Shown here in pieces: positions 17,061 to 26,641 of a stretch of 51,541 nt of DNA. This DNA comes from Pseudomonas sp. UFMG81 (GTDB taxonomy: Bacteria > Pseudomonadota > Gammaproteobacteria > Pseudomonadales > Pseudomonadaceae), in NCBI RefSeq assembly GCF_015354575.1, contig NZ_JACAFQ010000044.1, positions 3,297 to 54,837 on the forward strand, read 5' to 3'. A model generated the notes under the pieces. It saw only the letters and a list, made by a program, of their open reading frames with translations. It did no database searches and was not told where the DNA came from. A program made the translations under genes and the position numbers. How positions within the stretch are numbered: the first letter of the stretch is position 1; every line of letters starts with the position of its first letter.

Positions 17061-17339
17061 GACTTGTGTGAGCCGCCAGGTGTTTGCGGTTGAAGCCGCT
17101 CCCACAGATTCATGAGCGGCTTCAGCTGCCGGAGGCCTACACCGTCGTGTTTGTTACACCAGCAAGGCTGAATTGCGAGTGCTGTCTGGCATCCGTAACC
17201 ACAGCCTACGGTGGTCGCGCACCTGATATTTTTGCCAGTTTCCGCGCTGCGGGGGCCTGCCTATGCTTGCGTTCAGTCGCGACCAAACCGCTACGGTGAA
17301 ACGTCCCGACGAGCTCACATATCAAGGCGCGGGGGCAAC
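17061..17339 (+). other. Leader region upstream of the Tc toxin genes; no gene seen
   Basis: Half-REP fragments continue to about 17120 (gaagccgctcccacag near 17092). The remaining 220 nt carry no convincing ORF or RNA gene. The sequence is less GC-rich around 17215-17245 and must contain the promoter of the toxin operon. I cannot place the -35 and -10 boxes with confidence. Confidence 0.5.
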
Positions 17340-20300
17340 ATGGCCAGACGCAAAGTTCGCAAGCAGGATGGGTTGCTCGAACGCATTCTCGATGTGGAGC
17401 CTGGCATCAAGGCCAGCCTCGCCAGCGAGGGGCTTGGCGAGGCGTCGGTGATGGGCTTGCAACGCACGCCGTTGGATGCCTTGATGGCACAGTATTCCAG
17501 CTTGCATGTGAGCGAGGCGCAGCGACTCAAGGACCGCCTGGACGTGGCATCCGCAGCGCTGATGCGGGCGTTCCGTGAACGGCGCTTGAGCGCCCAGGGC
17601 GCTCGCGCTGGCGATGAAATCAAGGGGCCATTGGCACAGAGCACCGGGCCTACTTTCGAAAATCAGTTCTCACCGTCATGGGCCAACAACGCACATCCAC
17701 AAGCCGTGGATGCCACCGTGTCGCCTGCGGCTTACCTGATCGACATGCTGATGTTCGCCCGTGACCATGTCGAAGCGCAGGGGGACGCCGCGAAGATTTT
17801 GTCTTTGCAAACCCGTCGCCCCGACCTGTTCGAGCTGGTGCTCGATGAACAGAACCTGCGCCAGGAAGTACCGCAGGTCGAGGTGATAAACCATGTTTTG
17901 CAGCGGGCAATCGAAGACTCACCGGTGTCCGAAGACCTCGCAGTGATAGAAGACAAGCTGTTGCAAGTACGTACGCCGCTCAAGCGATTCCCGTACGAAA
18001 CCTACTGGGAGCAGATCAGGACAGTGCTGGCGCACAACCAGCTTGCGCTCAGTGATGTGTCGCGGCTGACGGATATCGAGGCACCCTATTTCACCCAGCC
18101 CGGTGCCCACTCGCAGTGGTCGAATACGGCCTTGCAGCAGGACTCTTCGCTAGGGCCGGCGTTGCGCGCCATCCTGATCGAGCCTGCGTACTTCGAACAG
18201 AGCAGCGATGTTCGCTACAACCCCCAGACACGCCGCCTGCTGCGCTTGCAGTCGGGCGAAGAACCCCTTGGGGAAGCGCGGTTGCTCGATAACGCCGCGT
18301 TCTTCACAGAGAACTTCGGCGTGTTGTATCCGACCCTGCTGAACGTGGTGAACTTCTGCCAGGCCTTGCAGATGACCCAGGTCGAGATGGAGTCGTTGTT
18401 CGGGCTGGCGGCCTTCGCCCCTGTGCGCTCCGACAACCTGTCTGGTGATCTGGCCAGCGTGCCGGCCACCCCTGCCCGATTCGGGGCGCGCTTCATCAAC
18501 AGCGGCGGGGCGGAGCCGGTGTCGGTGGCCAGTGATGACCAGGACCTTGCGCGGCATCATTTTCTGCACCTGACCCAGGACCGCTGCGACCGTGTCCAGC
18601 GCCTGTTGCGCCTGGCCCAGGCATTGAAACTGCCCTATGCGCAGGTGGACCAAGTGGTGTGCGCGGCCATCGATGCAGAACGACGGGCCAGTCCGGTCAT
18701 GCAGGACGATGGCTCGGCCATGTGGATGACCGTGAACACCCTACGCGCACTTGGGATGTTCCAGTTTCTGCGGGAACGGTTTTCCTGCAGCAGTGAAGAC
18801 TTTGCCACCTTGCTGTCGCACATGGCCATTCACGGTGTCGGTGACGCTCAAAGCCATTTCGACCGGGTGTTCAACAGCGATACCACCACACCGCTGGTGC
18901 TCGATGGTGGCGTGTTCAGCATTGGCGGCGAGGACGCCGCCAGCAAGCGGACCATCGACCAGCTGTGCCGTGGGCTGGCGATCAACATGGAAACGTTCCG
19001 CTATCTGTCGCGCATGATCCTGCAGAGCCAGGGCCAGCTGACGCGCTCCTTGGCGACCATCAGTGCCTTCTACCGGGTGACTGTGCTGGCCCGTCTGTTG
19101 TCGGTGACCGTGATCGAGCTGCTGTCGCTGCTCGAGGTCATGAGCCCGGAAGGTCTTTATGCCCTGCAGTTGGGAGGGGAACCGCGTAACGCCATGCACA
19201 ACAGCCTGGAACACACCGACAGCCTCAGCGTGATTTACGGCGTTTGTGCCTGCGTGCTCTGGTGCCAGGAGCGTCAGTTGCCCATCAGCTGGCTGGTGCA
19301 GCAGTTGATGCCGATCGTGCCGACGCAGGTGGTCGCTCAGGATATCGTCACCTTCCTGGATGGGCTGAAGAACAACATCGTGCCCTTTCTGGACCTGGAC
19401 CGTGACCTGCAGCAGGCGGGCGTGCCCCCCCTGCGCACCCAGACCTGGAGCGAGAACCTCCTGCAGATCGTCGATGCCCAGGGTTTGGCTGTTTATACCG
19501 GTAACATCGAATCTGCACTGGACCCTGCGCAGTACGAGCACTTTGTGAGTCGGGAAGTGAGGGAGGTGATCGTAGGGGTGCTCAACGATGGAATACCCAA
19601 TGACCCAGAGTTACCTTCCATGGGCCTGCCTGAGCAGGAGCGCCTCAAGCTGTTGATCGTCAGCGTCGTGCTGCGCATCCGCCGGCAGCAATGGGACGTG
19701 GTACAGGAGCAGCTGTCGACTCTGCTGTCGCTCACAGCCGACCTGGTGATCCCGGTGCTGTACTGGGCAGGCGGTACGGTGCACACGCTGCTGCGCTATG
19801 CACAGAGCTACGATTCAGGCTTGCGCCAGGCCAACTCCGAAGAATTGGCGTTCCTACCCCTGATCGAACGCCTGCGCCGTTGTGCCCAGGTGATCAGCCG
19901 TTTCAACCTGAGCCCGATGCTGATCACCAGCCTGCAGGTGCGCAGCGAGCAACCACGCTACAGCATCATCTCCACCGACTTGACCTTGCATACCTTGTAC
20001 GCACTCGAGCGTTACACCCACTGTGTGCGCCTGGCCAGGCAGTCGGAGGAGGCGCTTCTGGGGTACTTCTCGCTGGTCGAGGCACTGGGAGAGCTGAGCG
20101 CGAACGAAAGACGCCTGATCAGGGACCAGTCCGGGCAGAAAGTGGCCGACTGGCTGGGTTGGGGGATTCGTGAAGTCCTCGATGTCGCGGCGCATATCAC
20201 CGATGACGGCATCATTCGTAACCTGGCGCAGTTGAATGTGGTGGTGAACATTCGCCAGCTGTGCGAGCAGACCAGGCTGAGCGCCGTCTCGTTGCTCAAG

Positions 20301-21995
20301 CTCAGCCGCCTGAGTTCGCATGCCGATACTCACAGCTTCCGCGATGCCGCGCAGGAAATGCTCGGCAGCCTGCGCAGCGAAACACACTCGCGTCGTGACG
20401 AGGCCGAGCTGCGCCAGAGCCTGACGGCCCATTGCCTGGTGAGCGACGCACGGCTGGTTGCCATACCAAACGGCCCCTCGCAGGAAACCACGATCACCTT
20501 GAAACTGCTGGATCTTAACAGCCTGCCGGTTGCCGACATCAGGGTGAGGTGGTCGACCACCCTGGGTACCTTGCTCGCAGATTTCAGTTACACCGACCAG
20601 CAGGGGGTGGCGTCGGTGACCCTGCAGGGAGGGCCGCGAGTAGGGGTCGCCCATGTCACCGCCACCTACCTGCTGGAGACCGAGGTGGTCGCCCCGCCGA
20701 TCATCGTCGATTGCGACGAAGACAGCCTGAGCCTGAGCGAAATACGGCCAAAACCCCACGACCCCTGGCAGCCGGCGGGCAACAAGGGGGAGTACGCTTT
20801 CAGCGTTCAGCTGGTGGATCGTTACGACAACCCTGGCGTCGACCGCTTGATCACCTGGTACTCCGAAATCGGGACCTTTAGCAGCACGCAGCTCGACGTC
20901 CTGGGCGAAACCCTGACCGACAGCGAAGGTTACAGTCGTGTCATCCTGCGCAGTCAGCAACCGGGGGTGGGCAGGCTCGAGGTCTGGCAGCCAGGCAAGT
21001 CACTGCCGGTGGAGTCGTTGACCGTGGGCTTCTCCGACCAGCCGTCCATCAGCGCGCTGGTGCTGACAAGCTGGGCGGTGCTCAAGGATCCCATCGAGGT
21101 GAAGGCCATAGTGCGAGGCTTGAACGGAGAACCCGTCGCAGGTTGCCAGTTGAAGTGGGAGAGCAGCGGAGCCTCCTTCGATGACACTGATGATGTCAGT
21201 AACCCGGAGGGGGAGGCCAAGGCTACCTTGCATGCCTTGCAGGCCGGGCCGCTGGAAGTGACTGTCGCGTTGCTCAGTGCCGATGCCAGTGCGCAGGTGT
21301 ATGTCAGCGAGACACTGGTTTTCGAGGTGCTGGCCGACGCGCAACTGCGCGATGCCATTGGCGACACGCGCTACCCCCCAGCCGACGGCATCAGTGCCAG
21401 CGAGTACCAGGTGAGCATCTTCAGTTCCGATGGCAAGCCTGTCGCCAATTACCCGGTCGAGTGGCTGGACACTGATCAAGCCACGTGCTTGGAGAAAACC
21501 TTCACCGGCCAGGACGGTATCGCTCGCTTCGCCCTCAGAAGTGCCAACCCGCGTGCGTACCAGGTGACCGCTAACGCGGCCGCGGCCGGAACTCACATCT
21601 TCGATGAGGTGAAGTTCACATCGCCTTTGGTGTTGCAGGTTCTGTTCCAGGGCCAGCCGCTGAACAGTCCGATCATCATCCAGGAACCTGAGATGGGCTC
21701 CGATCCTTTCGAGCTTATCTATCACTTGCAGGTGGAGGACGACTTCTGGAAACAGCAACCCATGAGGCTGCTGTATTCAGGCGTAGCTTCGGAACAATCC
21801 TTGGGCCTGAGTTTCATGCCTCGCCTGGGTGAGTCACAAGAATTCGCGGATTTGTCGCAGATGAAGTGGACCATTACATGCACGCAATATGAGCTGTTGC
21901 ACGAAGGCACTTTCCGTCTGGGGCTTACCCATGAACATGCCTGGGCAACGATCTGGATAGATGCTGTCGTCAAACCGTCATCTGCAGCGCGGTGA
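17340..21995 (+). CDS. Tc toxin A subunit, N-terminal half (TcaA-like) with C-terminal Ig-like domains
   Basis: The protein has 1551 residues. ATG 17340 is chosen because the family-like sequence starts there; only a weak purine-rich stretch (AAGGCGCGGGGG) precedes it, and upstream ATGs give unlikely peptides. Residues about 100-145 carry the SpvA/VRP1 signature (FENQFSPSWANNAHPQAVD, SPAAYLIDMLMFARD). The helical shell of a TcA follows to about 1020. From about 1030 to 1430 I count four Big_1/invasin-type Ig-like domains (ITLKLLDLNSLPVADIRVRW, FSVQLVDRYDNPGVDRLITW, VKAIVRGLNGEPVAGCQLKW, VSIFSSDGKPVANYPVEW). Residues about 1434-1551 form a domain shared with the 995-residue protein two genes downstream. 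The pore-forming and TcB-binding parts are missing here and are supplied by the next gene, so the A subunit is split. Confidence 0.9.
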   Translation: MARRKVRKQDGLLERILDVEPGIKASLASEGLGEASVMGLQRTPLDALMAQYSSLHVSEAQRLKDRLDVASAALMRAFRERRLSAQGARAGDEIKGPLAQSTGPTFENQFSPSWANNAHPQAVDATVSPAAYLIDMLMFARDHVEAQGDAAKILSLQTRRPDLFELVLDEQNLRQEVPQVEVINHVLQRAIEDSPVSEDLAVIEDKLLQVRTPLKRFPYETYWEQIRTVLAHNQLALSDVSRLTDIEAPYFTQPGAHSQWSNTALQQDSSLGPALRAILIEPAYFEQSSDVRYNPQTRRLLRLQSGEEPLGEARLLDNAAFFTENFGVLYPTLLNVVNFCQALQMTQVEMESLFGLAAFAPVRSDNLSGDLASVPATPARFGARFINSGGAEPVSVASDDQDLARHHFLHLTQDRCDRVQRLLRLAQALKLPYAQVDQVVCAAIDAERRASPVMQDDGSAMWMTVNTLRALGMFQFLRERFSCSSEDFATLLSHMAIHGVGDAQSHFDRVFNSDTTTPLVLDGGVFSIGGEDAASKRTIDQLCRGLAINMETFRYLSRMILQSQGQLTRSLATISAFYRVTVLARLLSVTVIELLSLLEVMSPEGLYALQLGGEPRNAMHNSLEHTDSLSVIYGVCACVLWCQERQLPISWLVQQLMPIVPTQVVAQDIVTFLDGLKNNIVPFLDLDRDLQQAGVPPLRTQTWSENLLQIVDAQGLAVYTGNIESALDPAQYEHFVSREVREVIVGVLNDGIPNDPELPSMGLPEQERLKLLIVSVVLRIRRQQWDVVQEQLSTLLSLTADLVIPVLYWAGGTVHTLLRYAQSYDSGLRQANSEELAFLPLIERLRRCAQVISRFNLSPMLITSLQVRSEQPRYSIISTDLTLHTLYALERYTHCVRLARQSEEALLGYFSLVEALGELSANERRLIRDQSGQKVADWLGWGIREVLDVAAHITDDGIIRNLAQLNVVVNIRQLCEQTRLSAVSLLKLSRLSSHADTHSFRDAAQEMLGSLRSETHSRRDEAELRQSLTAHCLVSDARLVAIPNGPSQETTITLKLLDLNSLPVADIRVRWSTTLGTLLADFSYTDQQGVASVTLQGGPRVGVAHVTATYLLETEVVAPPIIVDCDEDSLSLSEIRPKPHDPWQPAGNKGEYAFSVQLVDRYDNPGVDRLITWYSEIGTFSSTQLDVLGETLTDSEGYSRVILRSQQPGVGRLEVWQPGKSLPVESLTVGFSDQPSISALVLTSWAVLKDPIEVKAIVRGLNGEPVAGCQLKWESSGASFDDTDDVSNPEGEAKATLHALQAGPLEVTVALLSADASAQVYVSETLVFEVLADAQLRDAIGDTRYPPADGISASEYQVSIFSSDGKPVANYPVEWLDTDQATCLEKTFTGQDGIARFALRSANPRAYQVTANAAAAGTHIFDEVKFTSPLVLQVLFQGQPLNSPIIIQEPEMGSDPFELIYHLQVEDDFWKQQPMRLLYSGVASEQSLGLSFMPRLGESQEFADLSQMKWTITCTQYELLHEGTFRLGLTHEHAWATIWIDAVVKPSSAAR

Positions 21996-22025
21996 CAGCG
22001 TGTTCTCAACGTTAAGCGAGGTCAC

Positions 22026-25000
22026 ATGGACAACACTCTGGCCAACGCCCTGGCGGAACAATGGCGCGACGCGCTCAGCGGTTACGTGATCCACCATGTC
22101 CTGCCGCATAAATTGAAGGCCCAGGCCCTGGGCCTGATCACTGCCGACCACCTGGACCGTTACCTGATGATGGATACCCAGGTGAGCGCGGCGGTGAGCA
22201 CCTCGTACCTCGCCGAGGCCCTGGCTTGCACGCAAACCTATATCAACGCGATCTTCAACAACATCGAGCCCGGTTACGACAACACGCCGGCCCCCGAGCT
22301 ACTGACGTTCTGGCGCCAAGGGATGGCCAACTACTCGCTGTGGGCGGCTTACCAGATGCTCGAGGACTACCCCGAGAACTACATTCGCGCTGACCTGCGG
22401 CTGGACCGCACGCAGCTGTTCCAGGCGCTGGGAAACGACCTGGGGCAGGCGCGGATTACGCAGGCCACGGTGCAGCAAGCGCTGCTGAAGTACCTGAACC
22501 AGTACGAATACCAGAACAGCATTCGAGTGCAGTCCGGCTATGTCGACTACCGCGGCGGCCATCTCGATCAGGACCATTTCCCCGGCTACGCCTTCGCCAA
22601 TGCCGACTACTACCTGCTGGGCAAGGATACCGCTTCACCGGCACGCTATTACTGGCGCAAGGTCAAGGTGCGTCTGGATCAGGCGTCCACCTACATCCAG
22701 CCGGATGCCTGGAGCGAATGGCAGGCGATTGCCATGCCGTCCACCCATACGTTGGTCCAGGCCTGCCTGGTGTTGTTTTGTGGCCGCCTGCAACTGGCAT
22801 GGTTGCACCACGACACTCCGGTGGATGTGAATGATGAGGCGACGCAGCGTTACACCCTGAAGCTGGACATGATGTATCTCGGGCTTGATGGGCAATGGTC
22901 GTCCCCCGAGAACCTGTGGCAAGAGGTGGGGCATGTGGATGCCGGGCAAGTGCCGGACTTGGCAGCCTACTGTTTGCTGACGGTGGCGGTGGCCGGTGCC
23001 AGAGGCAGTGACGATCAGCTGCTCGTCGCGGTGGGGGTGAGAAATGCGGACGAACCGCTGAAGTTCCTGGAGCGTTACAGCCTTCAACGTGATGTGCTCA
23101 AGCGCCAGGCCTTGGGGGAGGACGCGTTCGACCTTGAGATGCGTGAATGGTTACTCGGCTACTTCTACCCACCCGTCGGCGATGAGCCCCCTACGCTGGG
23201 GTTGCAGCGGCGAGTCAGCAGTACTGACTGGGCGCTCGAAAGCGTTGTACCGGCACCGGACAATGATCGCTACCTGGTACTGGACGCGCTCTATGAGCGA
23301 CACGCGCAAGCGAGCGGCCGGCTGCATTTACGGGCCAGCTTACTGAGCCGGGTATCGGCTGAGAAAGTAGTGTCTCTTCATTTGTCCCAGGCAGGGCCAG
23401 TGGGTGCACTCGGCCTGGTGTACGTCGAGGTGTACAGCGATGGCCGAGGGGGGCTTGAGTGGCGTTGCCGCATTTTGCGCGAGTACTCCTTCACGAAGGT
23501 GACCCTCAAGCATCCGGCAATGGAGCCGGTCGACCTGTCACCTTCGGATTTCACCCAGCGAAGGCCTGGGTACTACGAGGCCAGTGCCCCGCTCGACCTC
23601 ACTCAGCTGAACGACATGCTGGTGGCTTGCAGCCCCGACGAAGTGCGAGCCGGGGCCGGCTTCACGTTCACCGTCGATGACGAAAGAGAGGAACAGCTCT
23701 TCAATGCGAGCAACTTTATCAGCAAGCGTTTTGAAACGGTGCAGTGGAGCGATGTGGAACTCAAGGCGGGAGGGGTGTCGCTCTGGGAGGGCACGTTCAC
23801 GCTCAATGGCGCGGCGACCACCGGCTGGGTCAGCCATGCATGGCCCACCAGCCAGGGCAACACGCTCCAGGTCACACTCCAGGCAAATGGCGTGGAGAAT
23901 AGCTTCACGGTGACTCGGGCTGCGTTCAAGGACGCCGAGCGCCCTCCCTACATCGTCCGTATGGAGAGTGGTGCCGACTTCCTGGTTATCCAGCGCGGGG
24001 AGGCATCGGCCGAGCCTCTGGTGGCGCGCCTGAACTCCCTGCACGTACCAGACCTGATCAATCGTGCACAGTTTTCCCCTGAGGCGGTGTTCGCCTGGGA
24101 TGCGCAGCACTTGCGTGAGCCGGCTTTCGCCGACACCCAGGCCGGTGACGGGCAGCAGGCCAGCGCCCTGGAGGAGAACGGCCCGCCGATGGACCTGTAT
24201 GACGCCAATGGCCCGTACCTGCGCGAGTTGTTCTTCCATGTGCCACACCTGATCGCCACCCGCCTGCAGGAGGAGGAGCGATTCGACGAGGCTCGCCGCT
24301 GGCTGGGCCTGGTGTTCGACCCCCAGCAGAAGTTGCAGCCTGGGGAAACTCCCGGTGTGCCCTATTGGAACTGCGCCTGGTTGCTGACCGAGGATGCCCC
24401 GGCCGCCGGGCTCGACCATCAGCTGATCGACCCCCACGTTATTGCCCTGCATGCCCCCTCTCACTACCGCAAGGCCGTGTTCATGCAGTACGTGGCGTTA
24501 CTGATCGGTGAAGCGGACATGCAGTACCGTCGACAGACCCGTGACAGCCTGGCCAATGCCTGGCTGTTGTACCGGATGGCCGCCGACCTGATGGGAGAGG
24601 TGCCTAATGCCCGTGCCATTGACACCTGGCAGCCGCGCACCGTGACCGAATTGCTCGAGCCCTCCCAGAGCGAGCCACTGATGCAGGGCATGGCCGATGA
24701 AGTGATACCGGCAAACCTGCCCAAACGCCTGGCGACGTTCTTCTGGGCAGGCGTGGCGGCACACCCGGCTTTCCGCCTGCCGGTCAACCGGCAACTGCTC
24801 GATACCTGGGAGCTCCTTGAGGCACGGTTCTACAACCTGCGCCACTTCCTGACCCTGGAGGGCGCCGCGATGCAACTGCCGTTGTACGCCCCAGCGGCCA
24901 ACCCGTTCGACCTGCTGCTGGCGCGCATGGGTGGGCAGGCCAACCTGGCGCAGTTGATGGGGTACCGCACAGTGGTCCCGCCATTTCGCTTCAGCACGAT

Positions 25001-26567
25001 GCTGGCCAGGGCCCACGAAGTGGTCGCCACGCTGGTCCAGTTTGGCGACAAACTGCGGGACTACCTGGAGCACGAGGAGCGCACCGACCTTGAAGCACGG
25101 CAGTATCAGCAGGCAATGGAAATTGCCGGCTATACCATCGGCATCCAGGAACAGCTGCTCCTGCAGCAGCGACAGAACGAGCGCGCACTGGCCGCGCAAC
25201 GCGATGCCGCCAGCGTGAGGCAGGCCCACTACACGCAGCTTTACGACGGCAACCTTATCGATCAGGAGGTCGCTGCGATGGCGCTGCATGGCATAGGCCG
25301 TACATTGTCGGCCGTTGTAAACAGTGCCTTTGCCGCCGCCAACCTTGCCGAAACGGTACCGAAAATCTTTGGCCTGGCCAATGGTGGGCAGGAGTACGGG
25401 GGGCCGCTGATGGCGGTGGGCTTCGAGCTGGAAATCGCCAGCAGCGCCTCACTGACTGCCGCCGAGCTGCTGCGTGAGCAGGCGGGCTATCGGCGGCGGC
25501 GCGAGGAGTGGCAGCTGCAGGCGAAATTGGCAGGCAAGGAACTGGAGATCATCGACAAACAGCTCGAAGTGCAGAAGCACGCGACCCTGGCCGCCGATCA
25601 GGCCGTGCTGCACAGCCGCAAGCAGATCGCCCAGGCCGAACAGTTGCACGATTTCTACCAGAACAAGGCGACCAGCGTGTCGTTGTACCGCTGGCTGCGC
25701 GGGCAGGCGACCGCCTGGCATACGACGCTGTTCAGTGTGGCGGTGAACCTGTGCAACAGCGCCGAGGCCTGCCTGCAATTCGAGACCGGCAACTATGAGC
25801 GGCAGATCATTCGCCCCACCCTGTGGGCAGCGGATCACCTTGGTTTGGACGCCGGTGGCAACTTGAAACTGGAGCTGCATCGCCTGGAAGCCGAAGCCTT
25901 GCTGCGCCAAGAGCGACACCTGGAAGTGCGCAAGACGGTCTCGCTGCAGGCGCTGCTGCTCGAGGGGATGGTGTTCGACAAGGATAATCGGCCGATCGCG
26001 GACTGGCCTGCATTGCGTGCCAGCTTGCAAGCTGACGGTGAGCTGACCTTCAAGCTTTCCGAACTGATGTACGACCGGGACTATCCCGGCCATTACCTGC
26101 GCCGGCTGCACAGCGTGGCGTTGTCGCTACCGGCCCTGCTCGGGCCCTACCAGGATGTCCGGGCGACGCTCACCCAGAAAAGCAGCTACCTGCTGGTCAA
26201 ACCGGACATCGAGGGCGTCGAGTACCTGATGTCGCCGGATCAGGACGCGCGTCACGCCGGTCGACCGGACAACGTGATGACCAGCCTGCGTGCCCAGCAG
26301 CAGGTATGCCTGTCCACGGCCAACCAGGACAAGGGTCTGTTCACTGCCGCCGAGACGGATGACCGCTACCTGCCGTTCGAGGGCACCGGCGCGGTATCGA
26401 AATGGCACCTGCGGTTCCCCCGGCACAAGGACCAGGCCAGCCTTCTCGAGGGGTTGAGCGACATCGTCGTCGAGGTCTGCTATTTCGCCTTGCATGGCGG
26501 TGAACTATTCGAAGAGCAGGTGGAAGGACTGCTGGCCGACGCGGCGGCAAGGCGCACGAGCGAGTAG
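22026..26567 (+). CDS. Tc toxin A subunit, C-terminal half (TcaB-like: neuraminidase-like, pore-forming and TcB-binding regions)
   Basis: The protein has 1513 residues and starts 30 nt after the previous stop. An N-terminal helical part (about 1-170) leads into a beta-rich neuraminidase-like region (FPGYAFANADYYLLGK, RYYWRKVKVRLDQ). An Ig-like insertion lies at about 528-640. Classical TcA sequence follows (LYDANGPYLRELFFHVPHLI, PYWNCAWLL, RPVNRQ-like PVNRQLLDTWELLEARFYNL). The pore-forming coiled coil lies at about 1140-1260 (EQAGYRRRREEWQLQAKLAG, LYRWLRGQATAWHTTLFSVA). The TcB-binding domain ends the protein (CLSTANQDKGLF, DDRYLPFEGTGAVSKWHLRF, SDIVVEVCYFALHGG). It should assemble with the TcaA-like protein into the injection syringe and dock the TcB-TcC cocoon. 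Confidence 0.93.
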   Translation: MDNTLANALAEQWRDALSGYVIHHVLPHKLKAQALGLITADHLDRYLMMDTQVSAAVSTSYLAEALACTQTYINAIFNNIEPGYDNTPAPELLTFWRQGMANYSLWAAYQMLEDYPENYIRADLRLDRTQLFQALGNDLGQARITQATVQQALLKYLNQYEYQNSIRVQSGYVDYRGGHLDQDHFPGYAFANADYYLLGKDTASPARYYWRKVKVRLDQASTYIQPDAWSEWQAIAMPSTHTLVQACLVLFCGRLQLAWLHHDTPVDVNDEATQRYTLKLDMMYLGLDGQWSSPENLWQEVGHVDAGQVPDLAAYCLLTVAVAGARGSDDQLLVAVGVRNADEPLKFLERYSLQRDVLKRQALGEDAFDLEMREWLLGYFYPPVGDEPPTLGLQRRVSSTDWALESVVPAPDNDRYLVLDALYERHAQASGRLHLRASLLSRVSAEKVVSLHLSQAGPVGALGLVYVEVYSDGRGGLEWRCRILREYSFTKVTLKHPAMEPVDLSPSDFTQRRPGYYEASAPLDLTQLNDMLVACSPDEVRAGAGFTFTVDDEREEQLFNASNFISKRFETVQWSDVELKAGGVSLWEGTFTLNGAATTGWVSHAWPTSQGNTLQVTLQANGVENSFTVTRAAFKDAERPPYIVRMESGADFLVIQRGEASAEPLVARLNSLHVPDLINRAQFSPEAVFAWDAQHLREPAFADTQAGDGQQASALEENGPPMDLYDANGPYLRELFFHVPHLIATRLQEEERFDEARRWLGLVFDPQQKLQPGETPGVPYWNCAWLLTEDAPAAGLDHQLIDPHVIALHAPSHYRKAVFMQYVALLIGEADMQYRRQTRDSLANAWLLYRMAADLMGEVPNARAIDTWQPRTVTELLEPSQSEPLMQGMADEVIPANLPKRLATFFWAGVAAHPAFRLPVNRQLLDTWELLEARFYNLRHFLTLEGAAMQLPLYAPAANPFDLLLARMGGQANLAQLMGYRTVVPPFRFSTMLARAHEVVATLVQFGDKLRDYLEHEERTDLEARQYQQAMEIAGYTIGIQEQLLLQQRQNERALAAQRDAASVRQAHYTQLYDGNLIDQEVAAMALHGIGRTLSAVVNSAFAAANLAETVPKIFGLANGGQEYGGPLMAVGFELEIASSASLTAAELLREQAGYRRRREEWQLQAKLAGKELEIIDKQLEVQKHATLAADQAVLHSRKQIAQAEQLHDFYQNKATSVSLYRWLRGQATAWHTTLFSVAVNLCNSAEACLQFETGNYERQIIRPTLWAADHLGLDAGGNLKLELHRLEAEALLRQERHLEVRKTVSLQALLLEGMVFDKDNRPIADWPALRASLQADGELTFKLSELMYDRDYPGHYLRRLHSVALSLPALLGPYQDVRATLTQKSSYLLVKPDIEGVEYLMSPDQDARHAGRPDNVMTSLRAQQQVCLSTANQDKGLFTAAETDDRYLPFEGTGAVSKWHLRFPRHKDQASLLEGLSDIVVEVCYFALHGGELFEEQVEGLLADAAARRTSE

Positions 26568-26641
26568 CAATGACGGGTGGCGTGCTCATCGACGGGGCGG
26601 CTGCAGCGGCATGAGTTTGATCAGTACTTAGGGAGGCCCCC

